The notes below the pieces were generated by a model. That model ran no database searches and was not told where the DNA came from. It was given only the letters and a program-made list of their open reading frames with translations. From Paenibacillus sp. H1-7 (lineage in GTDB: Bacteria > Bacillota > Bacilli > Paenibacillales > NBRC-103111): 64,000 bases of DNA. Positions 27,951-36,185 of this stretch are shown piece by piece. How positions within the stretch are numbered: the stretch's first letter is position 1; every line of letters begins with the position of its first letter. The stretch lies in assembly GCF_022354825.1 (NCBI RefSeq), contig NZ_CP031168.1, positions 2,419,501 to 2,483,500 of the forward strand. Direction: 5' to 3'. The position numbers and the translations under genes were made by a program.

Positions 27951-27988
27951 AAGCCTCCGAATATGAATTCAGTGAGATTCGGAGGCTT
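27951..27988 (+). terminator. Strong hairpin between PhyH-HEAT and dehydratase genes, no U-tract
   Basis: AAGCCTCCGAAT (27951-27962) pairs perfectly with ATTCGGAGGCTT (27977-27988) around a 14-base loop. Only TTTAG follows, so it is a weak terminator at best and may instead stabilise or attenuate read-through into the gene at 28035. Confidence 0.5.
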
Positions 27989-28034
27989 TAGCTGCATTGT
28001 CGTTCAAATATAACCAAGGAGAAGGTGAGCGCAA

Positions 28035-29132
28035 ATGAAGATTACACAAGTGGAAAGCTTTGTATTGCATGTACCTATTACACCACCGATTACAGACGCA
28101 ATTAACGTTGCTACACACTGGGGATTAGCCGGTGTACGTATTTTTACTGACGAGGGGTTTGTCGGTTATGGTTACACTGGAACCTGTGCGAACGGAGACG
28201 AGATGATCGTTGATACGATTGATAAGTACTATTCGCCTCTTTTAATAGGGAAAGATCCGTTTATGGTGAAAGAGCTCTGGGACGAAATGCGTTTTGGCAA
28301 AATGCACTGGATCGGCAGATCGGGCGTGACGCACATGGCGCTGGCAGCGGTAGATATCGCTTTGTGGGATATTATGGCCAAGGCGTCGAACAAACCGCTA
28401 TGGCAATATCTAGGGGGAGCGAAGTCGAAACCGGTTAAAGCCTACAATACGAACGGCGGGTGGCTCAATTGGACGAAGGAGCGCTTGTTGAAGGACGTGA
28501 CGGATATCGTTGAGCAAGGCTTCACCGGTGTCAAAATCAAGGTTGGCCATCCTGATCCTCACGAAGATTACGATCGCTGCAAAGCGGTAAGAAAAGCAAT
28601 TGGAGACAAGGTGATCTTCATGATCGACGTGAATCAGCAGTGGAATATCAATACGGCAATGACGTGGGGCAAAAAGCTGGAAGAATTCGACTTATTCTGG
28701 CTGGAGGAACCATTGAATCCGGACGACATACTTGGACATAAAAAGCTGGCGGAAGCGTTGAATGTTCCCATTGCTCTAGGTGAGCATGTATACAATAAAT
28801 ATGCGTTCAGGGATTACATACACCAAGGCGCAATCGAATATTGCCAGGTTGACGTCACACGTGTAGCGGGGATTACGGAATGGCTGCAGGTGGCAGGCTT
28901 AGCCGCTTCCTACGATATACCGATTTGTCCGCATGTCGGCGATATGGGACAAATTCACCAGCATCTTGTAGCGTCAACGCAAAATGCCATCCTGCTGGAA
29001 TACATTCCGTGGATCCGCCACATTTTTGAAGAACCGGTAACCGTAATTGATGGACATTATGTACTGCCTGAAATGCCAGGAGCTTCGACGACAATATTGC
29101 CCAAGTTTTTTGAAGAGTACCGCGTAAGATAG
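28035..29132 (+). CDS. Enolase-superfamily sugar-acid dehydratase (mandelate racemase group)
   Basis: A 365-residue member of the mandelate racemase/muconate lactonising enzyme superfamily. The barrel shows the KxK motif (Lys167, Lys169 in GVKIKVG), metal ligands Asp198, Glu224 (LEEP) and Glu250 (GEH), and the His300-Asp273 dyad (ICPHVGD; CQVDVTR), as in acid-sugar dehydratases. It would abstract the proton next to a carboxylate and dehydrate an aldonate or uronate. Start ATG follows AAGGAGAAGGTGAG. It ends 12 bases before a convergent AraC gene. The specific acid sugar cannot be read from sequence. Confidence 0.92.
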   Translation: MKITQVESFVLHVPITPPITDAINVATHWGLAGVRIFTDEGFVGYGYTGTCANGDEMIVDTIDKYYSPLLIGKDPFMVKELWDEMRFGKMHWIGRSGVTHMALAAVDIALWDIMAKASNKPLWQYLGGAKSKPVKAYNTNGGWLNWTKERLLKDVTDIVEQGFTGVKIKVGHPDPHEDYDRCKAVRKAIGDKVIFMIDVNQQWNINTAMTWGKKLEEFDLFWLEEPLNPDDILGHKKLAEALNVPIALGEHVYNKYAFRDYIHQGAIEYCQVDVTRVAGITEWLQVAGLAASYDIPICPHVGDMGQIHQHLVASTQNAILLEYIPWIRHIFEEPVTVIDGHYVLPEMPGASTTILPKFFEEYRVR

Positions 29133-29144
29133 CCCTGTAAGTCT

Positions 29145-30008
29145 TTAGTGCCATAATTCCCTAAACTCCTTGGGAGTTCTGCCCGTAAGCTGCCGGAACA
29201 ATTTAGAGAAATAATGAATGGAGGAGAAATGGTGTTTTTCCGCTATCTCGGTAATACTTAGGCTGGTATACTGGAGATCTTCCTTCGTTCGGTTGATTCG
29301 GAAATGGTTGATATATTGAACGGGAGACATGCCTGTAGCTTGCTTGAATAATTCAAAAAAGTAGCCGCGACTGATTTTCAGCTTCCGGTAATACGATTCG
29401 AGCGGCAGCAGGCGTCCCCGTACCAAATCTTGCTCCAGCTGCTCCATCAGCTTATGTATGCGCGGATCAGGGATATATTCCTCTTTTAACGCATAGGTGA
29501 GGAAATGCTCGATAAATTGCTGAAAATGACTCTGAGCCTTCAAGCTTCGAATATACGTCTTTTCATTCGTGTATTCATTGGAGATATAGAACTTTTCAAA
29601 CAGTTCTACCCATATCCAAAGCTTCTCTACTTTTATATGTTCCGGTATGGGGAAGGGAAAAGCGGGTCCCACAAGAGATGACTGGAGCTGCTTGTCGTCA
29701 TAACAGATAGTGTGGGGATATTTGAAGTTCAGCCGCCGATCCATATACATCCAGTCAAAATAACAGCAAATGTGGACCATCGGTTCATTCGCGTCCGCGA
29801 CCCACTCGTGCAGCTGTCCGGCAGGTATGTACACCAAAGAGCCTGGAAGCGTTTCGTATGCGTTACCTCTCGTTTTCATGACGCCTTTGCCTTCGCCAAT
29901 CAAATAGAGAGAGGACGAGTAGCACGTTCTCGGTTTGCTTGTCTGATTTTTGGAGAATTCATATCGGGTAGCGTAATACACATATGGATGAAATTCGGGA
30001 AAGTTCAT
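29145..30008 (-). CDS. AraC-family transcriptional regulator with N-terminal cupin
   Basis: A 287-residue cytoplasmic regulator. An N-terminal cupin-like ligand domain (GSLVYIPAGQLHEW) precedes an AraC helix-turn-helix pair: YYRKLKISRGYFFELFKQATG and ITEIAEKHHFSSIHYFSKLFRQ, ending in the usual RTPKEFR motif. The start at 30008 is preceded by CCGGAGGATTACA; the open frame extends back to 30167 without support. It is convergent with the dehydratase gene and may control the PhyH-HEAT/dehydratase pair in response to a sugar or sugar acid. Confidence 0.92.
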   Translation of the reverse strand: MNFPEFHPYVYYATRYEFSKNQTSKPRTCYSSSLYLIGEGKGVMKTRGNAYETLPGSLVYIPAGQLHEWVADANEPMVHICCYFDWMYMDRRLNFKYPHTICYDDKQLQSSLVGPAFPFPIPEHIKVEKLWIWVELFEKFYISNEYTNEKTYIRSLKAQSHFQQFIEHFLTYALKEEYIPDPRIHKLMEQLEQDLVRGRLLPLESYYRKLKISRGYFFELFKQATGMSPVQYINHFRINRTKEDLQYTSLSITEIAEKHHFSSIHYFSKLFRQLTGRTPKEFRELWH

Positions 30009-30181
30009 TGTAATCCTCCGGTTACACCGATTTAAGAAAACTTCATGAGGATTATACAAAGTTATTACAGTATAGTAAATACATGTGATTAAATCGAGAG
30101 TTCTTTCGGCTGCTCGAACGGACGGTAAGTTCGTTCGTTTTTGAGTCAGGAACAGGTTGATAGCCATTATAATGTCACTCG

Positions 30182-30210
30182 CCCGTGCCTTGACGGTACG
30201 GGCTTTTCTT
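30182..30210 (+). terminator. Terminator-like hairpin
   Basis: GCCCGTGCC and GGTACGGGC pair with one mismatch, followed by TTTTCTT. No intact upstream gene on the plus strand needs it, so it may be a relic. Confidence 0.55.
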
Positions 30211-30483
30211 CATTCACTTTTTGGTATACTCACCGGCCTTCATATGCAGTGTATCTTTACGATTAGTAGCCAATCCGGCAAGTTTTCAGGTAAAGAATGA
30301 AAGGATACACCACTTTTATCTAACATTAGTTAACTGGCTTTTTCCAGACAGCACGAAGCCAGGCACAGCGTCACGAAGCGGTGCCGCCTCTACTCAGGAT
30401 GATCTTCCGTTCGATGCTGAGGGAAAAAAAGACGGCCCAATAGCTGCTTACAAGCTGTCATCTTTAAATTCATAAGTAGCAGG

Positions 30484-30524
30484 AGGACATAGCCCAAGCG
30501 CGTGCGGGAGTGTCCTTTTTTATT
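30484..30524 (+). terminator. Terminator-like hairpin after a decayed frame
   Basis: AGGACA pairs with TGTCCT around a long loop, followed by six T. It comes 9 bases after the end of the unsupported frame 30221-30475. Confidence 0.5.
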
Positions 30525-30597
30525 GATCTCCTACGCGTGGGGATGAATGGGAACTGTGGCGTTTATGGTATAGTAAAGAAAGATTAGGAGGGATACG

Positions 30598-30969
30598 ATG
30601 GAAGCTTTTTCTGAGTATTTGACGCGTATTGATAACCCCGGTCACCGCGACCGGACCGAGGAGATTTTGGCGTGGATTACGAATAAATTCCCCACTCTGG
30701 AACCGCTAATCAAGTGGAATACGCCCATGTTTTCCGATCACGGCACGTTTATTATCGGTTTATCTACATCGAAGCAGCATATAAGCGTTTCACCCGAAGA
30801 AGCAGTTATGGAGCGCTTCGCCGATGACATTGTACGAGCTGGCTACAGCGCTACCAAAGGCTTGTTCAGAATTCCGTGGAATGAACCGGTACATTACGAA
30901 TTACTTGAGAAAATGATCGAGTTTAATATGTTGGATAAAGCAGACTGTTCCACTTTTTGGCGGAAATAA
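30598..30969 (+). CDS. DUF1801 family protein (YdhG/frataxin-like)
   Basis: A 123-residue cytoplasmic protein of the DUF1801 fold. The pattern fits the family: an N-terminal helix with [21 protein letters not shown], then [19 protein letters not shown] and the strand [10 protein letters not shown]. The Bacillus member YdhG is described as a frataxin-like iron chaperone. AGGAGGG precedes the ATG by 7 bases. The gene ends at a clear terminator (30987-31018) and stands apart from the similar gene at 31152. Confidence 0.88.
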   Translation: MEAFSEYLTRIDNPGHRDRTEEILAWITNKFPTLEPLIKWNTPMFSDHGTFIIGLSTSKQHISVSPEEAVMERFADDIVRAGYSATKGLFRIPWNEPVHYELLEKMIEFNMLDKADCSTFWRK

Positions 30970-30986
30970 TCATAGTAAAGCGAGAA

Positions 30987-31018
30987 GAACCAACCGGTCT
31001 ATCGGTTGGTTCTCTTTA
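30987..31018 (+). terminator. Rho-independent terminator after the DUF1801 gene
   Basis: GAACCAACCG (30987-30996) pairs perfectly with CGGTTGGTTC (31003-31012) around a 6-base loop, followed by TCTTT. Confidence 0.8.
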
Positions 31019-31151
31019 CATATGCAAACCCAGACATAACTATTGGTAGTTCGACCAAATGCAATATACAATAGAAAATATCTAAGGCTTACTATCCAAC
31101 GAAAAGAAAGACGGTTTGCTGAAAGAATAATGGAAGAGGAGCGATCCCTTG

Positions 31152-31745
31152 ATGACAAATCTTAGAACGAATCCCAAGGTTGACGGATTTTTAAGGAAAG
31201 CCAAGAAGTGGAAGGAAGAATTTGAGAAACTGAGAACTATCGTTCTTGATTGTGAGCTGAACGAAGATTTTAAGTGGATGCATCCTTGCTATACCCATGA
31301 GAATAAAAACATCGTATTAATCCACGGATTTAAAGATTATTGTGCGCTTCTGTTTCACAAGGGGGCTTTATTGAAGGATGCTCACGGCATTCTAATCCAA
31401 CAAACGGAGAATGTGCAGGCGGCTCGTCAAATTCGGTTCACCAATGCTGAACAAATCGAAGAAATGGAACCCATCATCAAAGCTTATATTCATGAAGCCA
31501 TTGAAGTTGAAAAAGCCGGTTTGGAAGCAGAGTTTAAAAAGAATACGGATTACACCTTTCCTGAAGAATTTCAACAAAAGCTCGATGAAAGCCCTGCCTT
31601 GAAAGAGGCTTTTGAAGCTTTGACGCCGGGACGTCAAAGAGCTTATCTTCTGCATTTCTCTGAACCCAAACAATCCAAAACCCGAGTCTCCAGAGTCGAA
31701 AAATACATGCCGCAAATTCTCAACGGCAAAGGATTAAATGATTAG
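31152..31745 (+). CDS. YdeI/OmdA family protein (DUF1801 plus bacteriocin-protection domain)
   Basis: A 197-residue cytoplasmic protein. Residues up to about 115 form a DUF1801-like domain (LNEDFKWMHPCYTHENKNIVLIHGF), and the C-terminal part (FQQKLDESPALKEAFEALTPGRQRAYLLHFS) matches the OmdA/YdeI tail. Function of the family is poorly defined. An AGAGGAG ribosome site (31135-31141) serves either the ATG at 31152 or the in-frame TTG at 31149. It shares the fold, not operon, with the gene at 30598. Confidence 0.88.
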   Translation: MTNLRTNPKVDGFLRKAKKWKEEFEKLRTIVLDCELNEDFKWMHPCYTHENKNIVLIHGFKDYCALLFHKGALLKDAHGILIQQTENVQAARQIRFTNAEQIEEMEPIIKAYIHEAIEVEKAGLEAEFKKNTDYTFPEEFQQKLDESPALKEAFEALTPGRQRAYLLHFSEPKQSKTRVSRVEKYMPQILNGKGLND

Positions 31746-31811
31746 ATAACCTTGCGGATCATTCCCATAGCTAATAAGGCGGCTCTACGACGGCTGCCAA
31801 AGCAATAAGCT

Positions 31812-32657
31812 TCACGGCTTTCGCGATTGTTTAGCATAGGACGAAGGCGTCATTCCGTTTATCCGTTTGAATATCCGGCTAAAATAAAATTCGTCCTCGT
31901 AACCGACGAGCTTGGAAATATCGCTTAAAGGCAGACCGGAGCTTTCTAACAGATCCCTTGCTTTAGTCATACGAAGACGAATAATGTAATCCTTCGGCGC
32001 AAATCCGGTGAGCCGCTTGAACTGTCGGGAGTAATACCCGGTACTGACTCCGACCTTCTTCGCCAGCTGCTCAACGGTGAGCGGGGACTGGAAATGATCC
32101 GCAATATGCCGGCATGTGAACCGAATCGCTGAATCGACGTCACTGCTGTACTGCTGCTCATATATATTGTCGATGATAGAAAGCCATAGCTCCCGAAACG
32201 CCAAATTGCAGCGATATTGAGACAAGGGATCGTAGGCCTTATACAGTTGAAACACCTTATCGAAGTATCTGCGGACTTCAGCCGGGCGGACCGTCTTAAG
32301 CATGCCTCGCAAAGGTGCAAGCCAGCTGTCCGATGGCCGGGAAATCCATTCCTGCTTCTCTTTATAACACACCCGGTAATCGAATCGGATATGGTATATC
32401 TCAACGTCCTCACTATCCGAGATCGACCACTCGAAGGTTGTCTCGGGAACGAACACCATGACGGCTCCCGGTTCCAGAGCGTACTTGACGTTGTTCATCA
32501 CGTAGACACCCCCGCCTCTTACGATGTAGTGAATGGAAAAGATGTTGTGAATGTATGGCGCTTGATACGTACCGGCGGGAAGTATCGTATTTCCGGCAAA
32601 AGTGATCGAGAATACGGATTTGTGTAGATGATCGGCCAGTTGAGCTCCGTTTAACAA
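31812..32657 (-). CDS. AraC-family transcriptional regulator with N-terminal cupin
   Basis: A 281-residue cytoplasmic regulator. A cupin-like domain (YIVRGGGVYVMNNV and VMVFVPETTFEW) precedes the AraC DNA-binding pair: VEQLAKKVGVSTGYYSRQFKR and LSDISKLVGYEDEFYFSRIFKR, ending MTPSSY. The start is a TTG at 32657, 8 bases after AAGGAGAG; no ATG start is in frame nearby. It lies 33 bases downstream of a PhyH-family dioxygenase gene on the same strand, so both are probably co-transcribed. Confidence 0.9.
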   Translation of the reverse strand: MLNGAQLADHLHKSVFSITFAGNTILPAGTYQAPYIHNIFSIHYIVRGGGVYVMNNVKYALEPGAVMVFVPETTFEWSISDSEDVEIYHIRFDYRVCYKEKQEWISRPSDSWLAPLRGMLKTVRPAEVRRYFDKVFQLYKAYDPLSQYRCNLAFRELWLSIIDNIYEQQYSSDVDSAIRFTCRHIADHFQSPLTVEQLAKKVGVSTGYYSRQFKRLTGFAPKDYIIRLRMTKARDLLESSGLPLSDISKLVGYEDEFYFSRIFKRINGMTPSSYAKQSRKP

Positions 32658-32690
32658 TGCATGTTCTCTCCTTGCAGAAAGGTAATATAC

Positions 32691-33383
32691 CTAGATGGCA
32701 GGACGCAGAACGATATGCTGCTTCCCCCGTCCGATCGGCACCGTTGCCTCCTGATACGAAACGATAAACGCCCGTCTCACTTGGTCCGTTTCATTGCCTT
32801 TCGATGAATGCCAGGTCAGCGCATTAAAGAGCAAAATGGAGCCCGCTTTCATCGGCACCGGTTCCGCTTTTGACAAATCGATTTCTGCTTCATCCAGCGC
32901 CTTCCGGCAAGTGCCGTTATTTTGTACGACATAAGGCAGCAATCCTTGCTTATGACTTCCGGGAACAATCCATAAGCATCCGTTCCGCTCGTCGGTATCC
33001 TGAAGCGGTACCCAAATCGACATCCGGGTATTACTGTCCACCACTTCCGTATAATAAGCATCATCTTGATGCCAGTGGCACACTGAATCGCTGTGCGGCA
33101 GCTTGGTCAACAGCTTGGAGGAAAAGATGGCAATGCCCGGCATGACAATGTCCTCAAGCAAGTTCAGAATCCGCTCGTCATGGGCAAATTGTTTCGTCTT
33201 GTCGGTCAGCATGGCCAGTTGATACGTAAATCCTTCATGTTCCCCCGCTGTCTGGAGCGGCGATTCGCAATGATCGAGTTCTTCGTTAATTTCAGTTAAT
33301 TCATCAGTCGAAAAAAAATCCGCTACCACCACATAACCAAGATCATCATAACTTCTTCTCTCATCAAGCGTCAATTTTGTCAT
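32691..33383 (-). CDS. PhyH-family Fe(II)/2-oxoglutarate dioxygenase
   Basis: A 230-residue phytanoyl-CoA dioxygenase-like enzyme. Iron ligands are His105 and Asp107 (HWHQDD) and distal His192 (LTWHSS); Arg203 or Arg204 (VRRAF) would hold 2-oxoglutarate. The loop LPLQ...NGCLWIVPGSHKQG matches the family well. It would hydroxylate a small substrate in the cytoplasm. The ATG at 33383 is preceded by GGAG; a GTG at 33392 is also in frame. It is the first gene of a two-gene unit with the AraC gene at 31812 and is divergent from another AraC gene at 33552. Substrate is unknown. Confidence 0.9.
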   Translation of the reverse strand: MTKLTLDERRSYDDLGYVVVADFFSTDELTEINEELDHCESPLQTAGEHEGFTYQLAMLTDKTKQFAHDERILNLLEDIVMPGIAIFSSKLLTKLPHSDSVCHWHQDDAYYTEVVDSNTRMSIWVPLQDTDERNGCLWIVPGSHKQGLLPYVVQNNGTCRKALDEAEIDLSKAEPVPMKAGSILLFNALTWHSSKGNETDQVRRAFIVSYQEATVPIGRGKQHIVLRPAI

Positions 33384-33551
33384 CTGAATCACTCCATTCG
33401 TTATCGCTTACACGTATTGTAGCACCCGCTTTTACGAACCCGCCATGGAGAAATATGATAAGCAATCTGGACAAATCGGATCTTCTCGTGCGGATATATA
33501 TTAAAATGAATTTAAAATAAGAAGTCCAATTTTGCTTGGGAGAGGACAATC

Positions 33552-34388
33552 ATGTCTGAGAATCATATCCGGCAGGCGCTCCGATTACATTTTCTTTATG
33601 CGGAAACGTACAGCTTTCCGAAAGAGTGGAGTTTTCAGGAGTCGATGACTCCCTATTCCATGATTCGGTATATCGTTAAGGGCGCCGCCCAATTTGTGAT
33701 TGATGAAACAATATACCATTTAGAGGAAAATGACATCATCTACATTCCTCAAGGAAGCACATTATGTTGTGATGCTTTGACGGATGAATTTTCATTCATG
33801 AGTATTCGATTCACAGCTTCCTTGTCGATTCCGGGTAGCGAGGGGCGGCCGGAGATGCTGGGGATGGATTCGAAAGTGAAGTGTACGGACCCTCAGATCA
33901 AACAATATTTCCAAAGCATCATCAACGAAAAAAATGCCAATAACCGGGGAAAGCAATATACGCTCAGGGGTTATCTGGAATTAATTGTGGGTTATATCAT
34001 AAGCGCATCGGATGCTTCCTTAGCAAAGCCCGATAAGCCGAAGAACATGAAGTTGGATAATAAAAATGACAACCGGGTCGAAATCGTATTGGCGCATATG
34101 CTAAACCATTACAAAGAGAATATAACCATTGAAGAAATGAGCAGGATGGTGAATCTGAGCTCGGCTTCCCTGCGCAGATTATTTAAGCGGCATACCGGCA
34201 AGTCGCCAAGCGATTTTCTAATTGAGCTAAAGATGGTAGTAGCAGCCAAACGAATCCTGGAAACGGATGAGAGAATCTCGGATATTGCCTATGAGGTCGG
34301 GATCAAGGACCCGAATTATTTTTCAAGAATATTCAAAAAGTACTATAGAGTCACACCGGTTTCTTACAGGCAGCTGGCAAGAGAGTAG
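33552..34388 (+). CDS. AraC-family transcriptional regulator with N-terminal cupin
   Basis: A 278-residue cytoplasmic regulator. A cupin-like domain (IRYIVKGAAQFVIDETIYHL, then IIYIPQGSTLCC) precedes the AraC pair: IEEMSRMVNLSSASLRRLFKR and ISDIAYEVGIKDPNYFSRIFKK, ending VTPVSYR. GGGAGAGGAC precedes the ATG. It is transcribed divergently from a PhyH dioxygenase gene across a 168-base gap, so it is a likely regulator of that gene. A terminator follows at 34522-34551. Confidence 0.92.
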   Translation: MSENHIRQALRLHFLYAETYSFPKEWSFQESMTPYSMIRYIVKGAAQFVIDETIYHLEENDIIYIPQGSTLCCDALTDEFSFMSIRFTASLSIPGSEGRPEMLGMDSKVKCTDPQIKQYFQSIINEKNANNRGKQYTLRGYLELIVGYIISASDASLAKPDKPKNMKLDNKNDNRVEIVLAHMLNHYKENITIEEMSRMVNLSSASLRRLFKRHTGKSPSDFLIELKMVVAAKRILETDERISDIAYEVGIKDPNYFSRIFKKYYRVTPVSYRQLARE

Positions 34389-34521
34389 CAGGAATTCTTC
34401 AGTGTGTGATCGATTTGTGCTACTAATTAGCGAATTGCATGATTCCAACGATTGGAATGTTACGATATGATTACTCGTGTAGAGTGAATCGAATAAGGAC
34501 AAATCCGTTTGTACTCTGGGA

Positions 34522-34551
34522 AGAGCCGCTTCGTTCTGCGGTTCTTTTTTT
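34522..34551 (+). terminator. Rho-independent terminator after the AraC gene
   Basis: AGAGCCGC (34522-34529) pairs with GCGGTTCT (34538-34545) with one G-U, followed by TTTTTT. It lies between the AraC gene and the YesN gene. Confidence 0.85.
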
Positions 34552-34592
34552 CTTTTACAGCACAACTCATAACTCATCCTAGGGAGGATCCA

Positions 34593-36164
34593 ATGTATAG
34601 TGTGTTGGTAGTCGACGACGAGAAGAATATCAGGGAACGATTGGTCCGATCCTTTCCGTGGAGTGAAACCGGATTTCAAGTCATCGGCTCCGCCAGAGAC
34701 GGCCGGGAGGCGCTCGACATGATGGAGCGGCACGTTCCCGATGTGGTATTGACCGATATTCTCATGCCGGAGATGAATGGGATAGAGCTGGCAAAAGCGA
34801 TTCAGGCTGCTCATCCACAGATTAAAGTTCTCATTTTGTCCGCTTACGACGATTTCAAATACGCGCAGGATGCGATCCGCTACGGTGTGAAAGGATATTT
34901 ATTGAAGCCGCTCATGAAGAGCGAGTTTGTCGACATGCTGCAAGGAATCGCGCTCGAGCTGAGGAAGGACGAGGAGCTGGAGAAGGGGACGATAACAGGA
35001 GCCGATTCTCATGAGGAAGCCATGCTTATCGAGCTTGTTAAAGGAAATAATGTACATCCGCATGCTGCGCCGTGGCTCCATGACTACTTAAGAATTGCCG
35101 TCTGTTCATTCGAGCGGCGGTTCGTGCAAGAATTGGGCTTGTCCATGCGGCAATTTATTACGCAAGCCGCGAGGGACTTCTGGAAGGCGAGCGATACTCC
35201 CGTATTATTTTATGGGAACCACCTGGTTCTGTTCATCCATGACAAGCGGCCGATCAGCAAATATGAGCTGAAAGGGAAGTTCGAGCGATACTCCGAGTTC
35301 GTCAAGGAATCGATCTTCTCAAGCTACGGCAAGCAATGTATTCTATCCATCGGTATTGGAAATATGATGGGGGGAGCAGAGTCCGCAGGTACTTCGTTCA
35401 ATCAGGCGATTTTTTCCCTCAGCTATTCATCGTTCTACGAGCAGGGCTCGATCATTTTTTATCAGGATTTATCCGCCCCTCAATCAGAAGGCGGCTTCAA
35501 GGAACGAACGAATGAGCAAATCAGCGTCGCGATGGATACGTTGATTCAATCCGTATTTACCAAAAACAAGAATGAAACCGCTTCCCATCTCCGCGGCTTC
35601 TTCGATGCTTTGGAGCAGGGCAAAAGACTGAGCCTGGTTGAAATCCAAATTGTATTCTCCGAGTGCATTCTTACGCTGCTTTTAAAGGCCAAAGATCGGC
35701 GGATAATTCTGCCTTCCTTGGATAAAAAGCAGGCATTGGAACAAATCTATGCAGCCGAATCGCTAGCCGATTTGAAAAAATGGTTCAAGGCGACGCTTGA
35801 GTCGATTATGGATCATCCTGGGCAGGAGCGCGATCACGACGAAAACCGGTATGTGCTGCTGGCCAAACAACATGTGCACAGCCGCTTGTCCGAGAAGATT
35901 ACTCTAGAAGAGATGGCTCAACAATTGTTTATTCATCCGGCGTACTTCAGCTCCATCTTCAAGAAGGAAACGGGCCAAAACTTTATCGATTATGTAAATG
36001 AAGTCAGGGTGCGAAAAGCCGTGGAGCTGCTTAAAAGCAACGATTGCAAAATCAAGGAGATTTCCATCACGGTCGGATTTCACAATCATTCCTACTTCAA
36101 TAAGGTATTTAAGAAAGTGATAGGGGTCAATCCTCTTGAGTTCCGATCCCATTACACGAGTTAA
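34593..36164 (+). CDS. Response regulator with AraC output domain, YesN type
   Basis: A 523-residue regulator. The receiver has VVDDEKNIR (acidic pair near residues 8-10), phospho-acceptor Asp55 (LTDILMPEMNG) and a conserved Lys in LLKPL near residue 105. A long middle region leads to the C-terminal AraC pair: LEEMAQQLFIHPAYFSSIFKK and IKEISITVGFHNHSYFNKVFKK. AGGGAGGA precedes the ATG at 34593; the frame extends back to 34509. It is followed 21 bases on by the YesM kinase at 36186, reversing the kinase-first order seen at 15195. It probably controls the importer and sialidase genes downstream. Confidence 0.93.
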   Translation: MYSVLVVDDEKNIRERLVRSFPWSETGFQVIGSARDGREALDMMERHVPDVVLTDILMPEMNGIELAKAIQAAHPQIKVLILSAYDDFKYAQDAIRYGVKGYLLKPLMKSEFVDMLQGIALELRKDEELEKGTITGADSHEEAMLIELVKGNNVHPHAAPWLHDYLRIAVCSFERRFVQELGLSMRQFITQAARDFWKASDTPVLFYGNHLVLFIHDKRPISKYELKGKFERYSEFVKESIFSSYGKQCILSIGIGNMMGGAESAGTSFNQAIFSLSYSSFYEQGSIIFYQDLSAPQSEGGFKERTNEQISVAMDTLIQSVFTKNKNETASHLRGFFDALEQGKRLSLVEIQIVFSECILTLLLKAKDRRIILPSLDKKQALEQIYAAESLADLKKWFKATLESIMDHPGQERDHDENRYVLLAKQHVHSRLSEKITLEEMAQQLFIHPAYFSSIFKKETGQNFIDYVNEVRVRKAVELLKSNDCKIKEISITVGFHNHSYFNKVFKKVIGVNPLEFRSHYTS

Positions 36165-36185
36165 AATCGAGGGGGTCTGATCAAG

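Larger units (their letters stand above)
30009..30597. other. Intergenic region with two terminator-like hairpins
   Basis: A 589-base gap. One hairpin at 30182-30210 has arms GCCCGT and ACGGGC followed by TTTTCTT. A second at about 30484-30524 has arms AGGACA and TGTCCT followed by TTTTTT. Between them lies a TTG-initiated 84-codon frame (30221-30475) with no ribosome site, possibly a decayed gene. A TATAGT element near 30570 may serve the gene at 30598. Confidence 0.5.
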
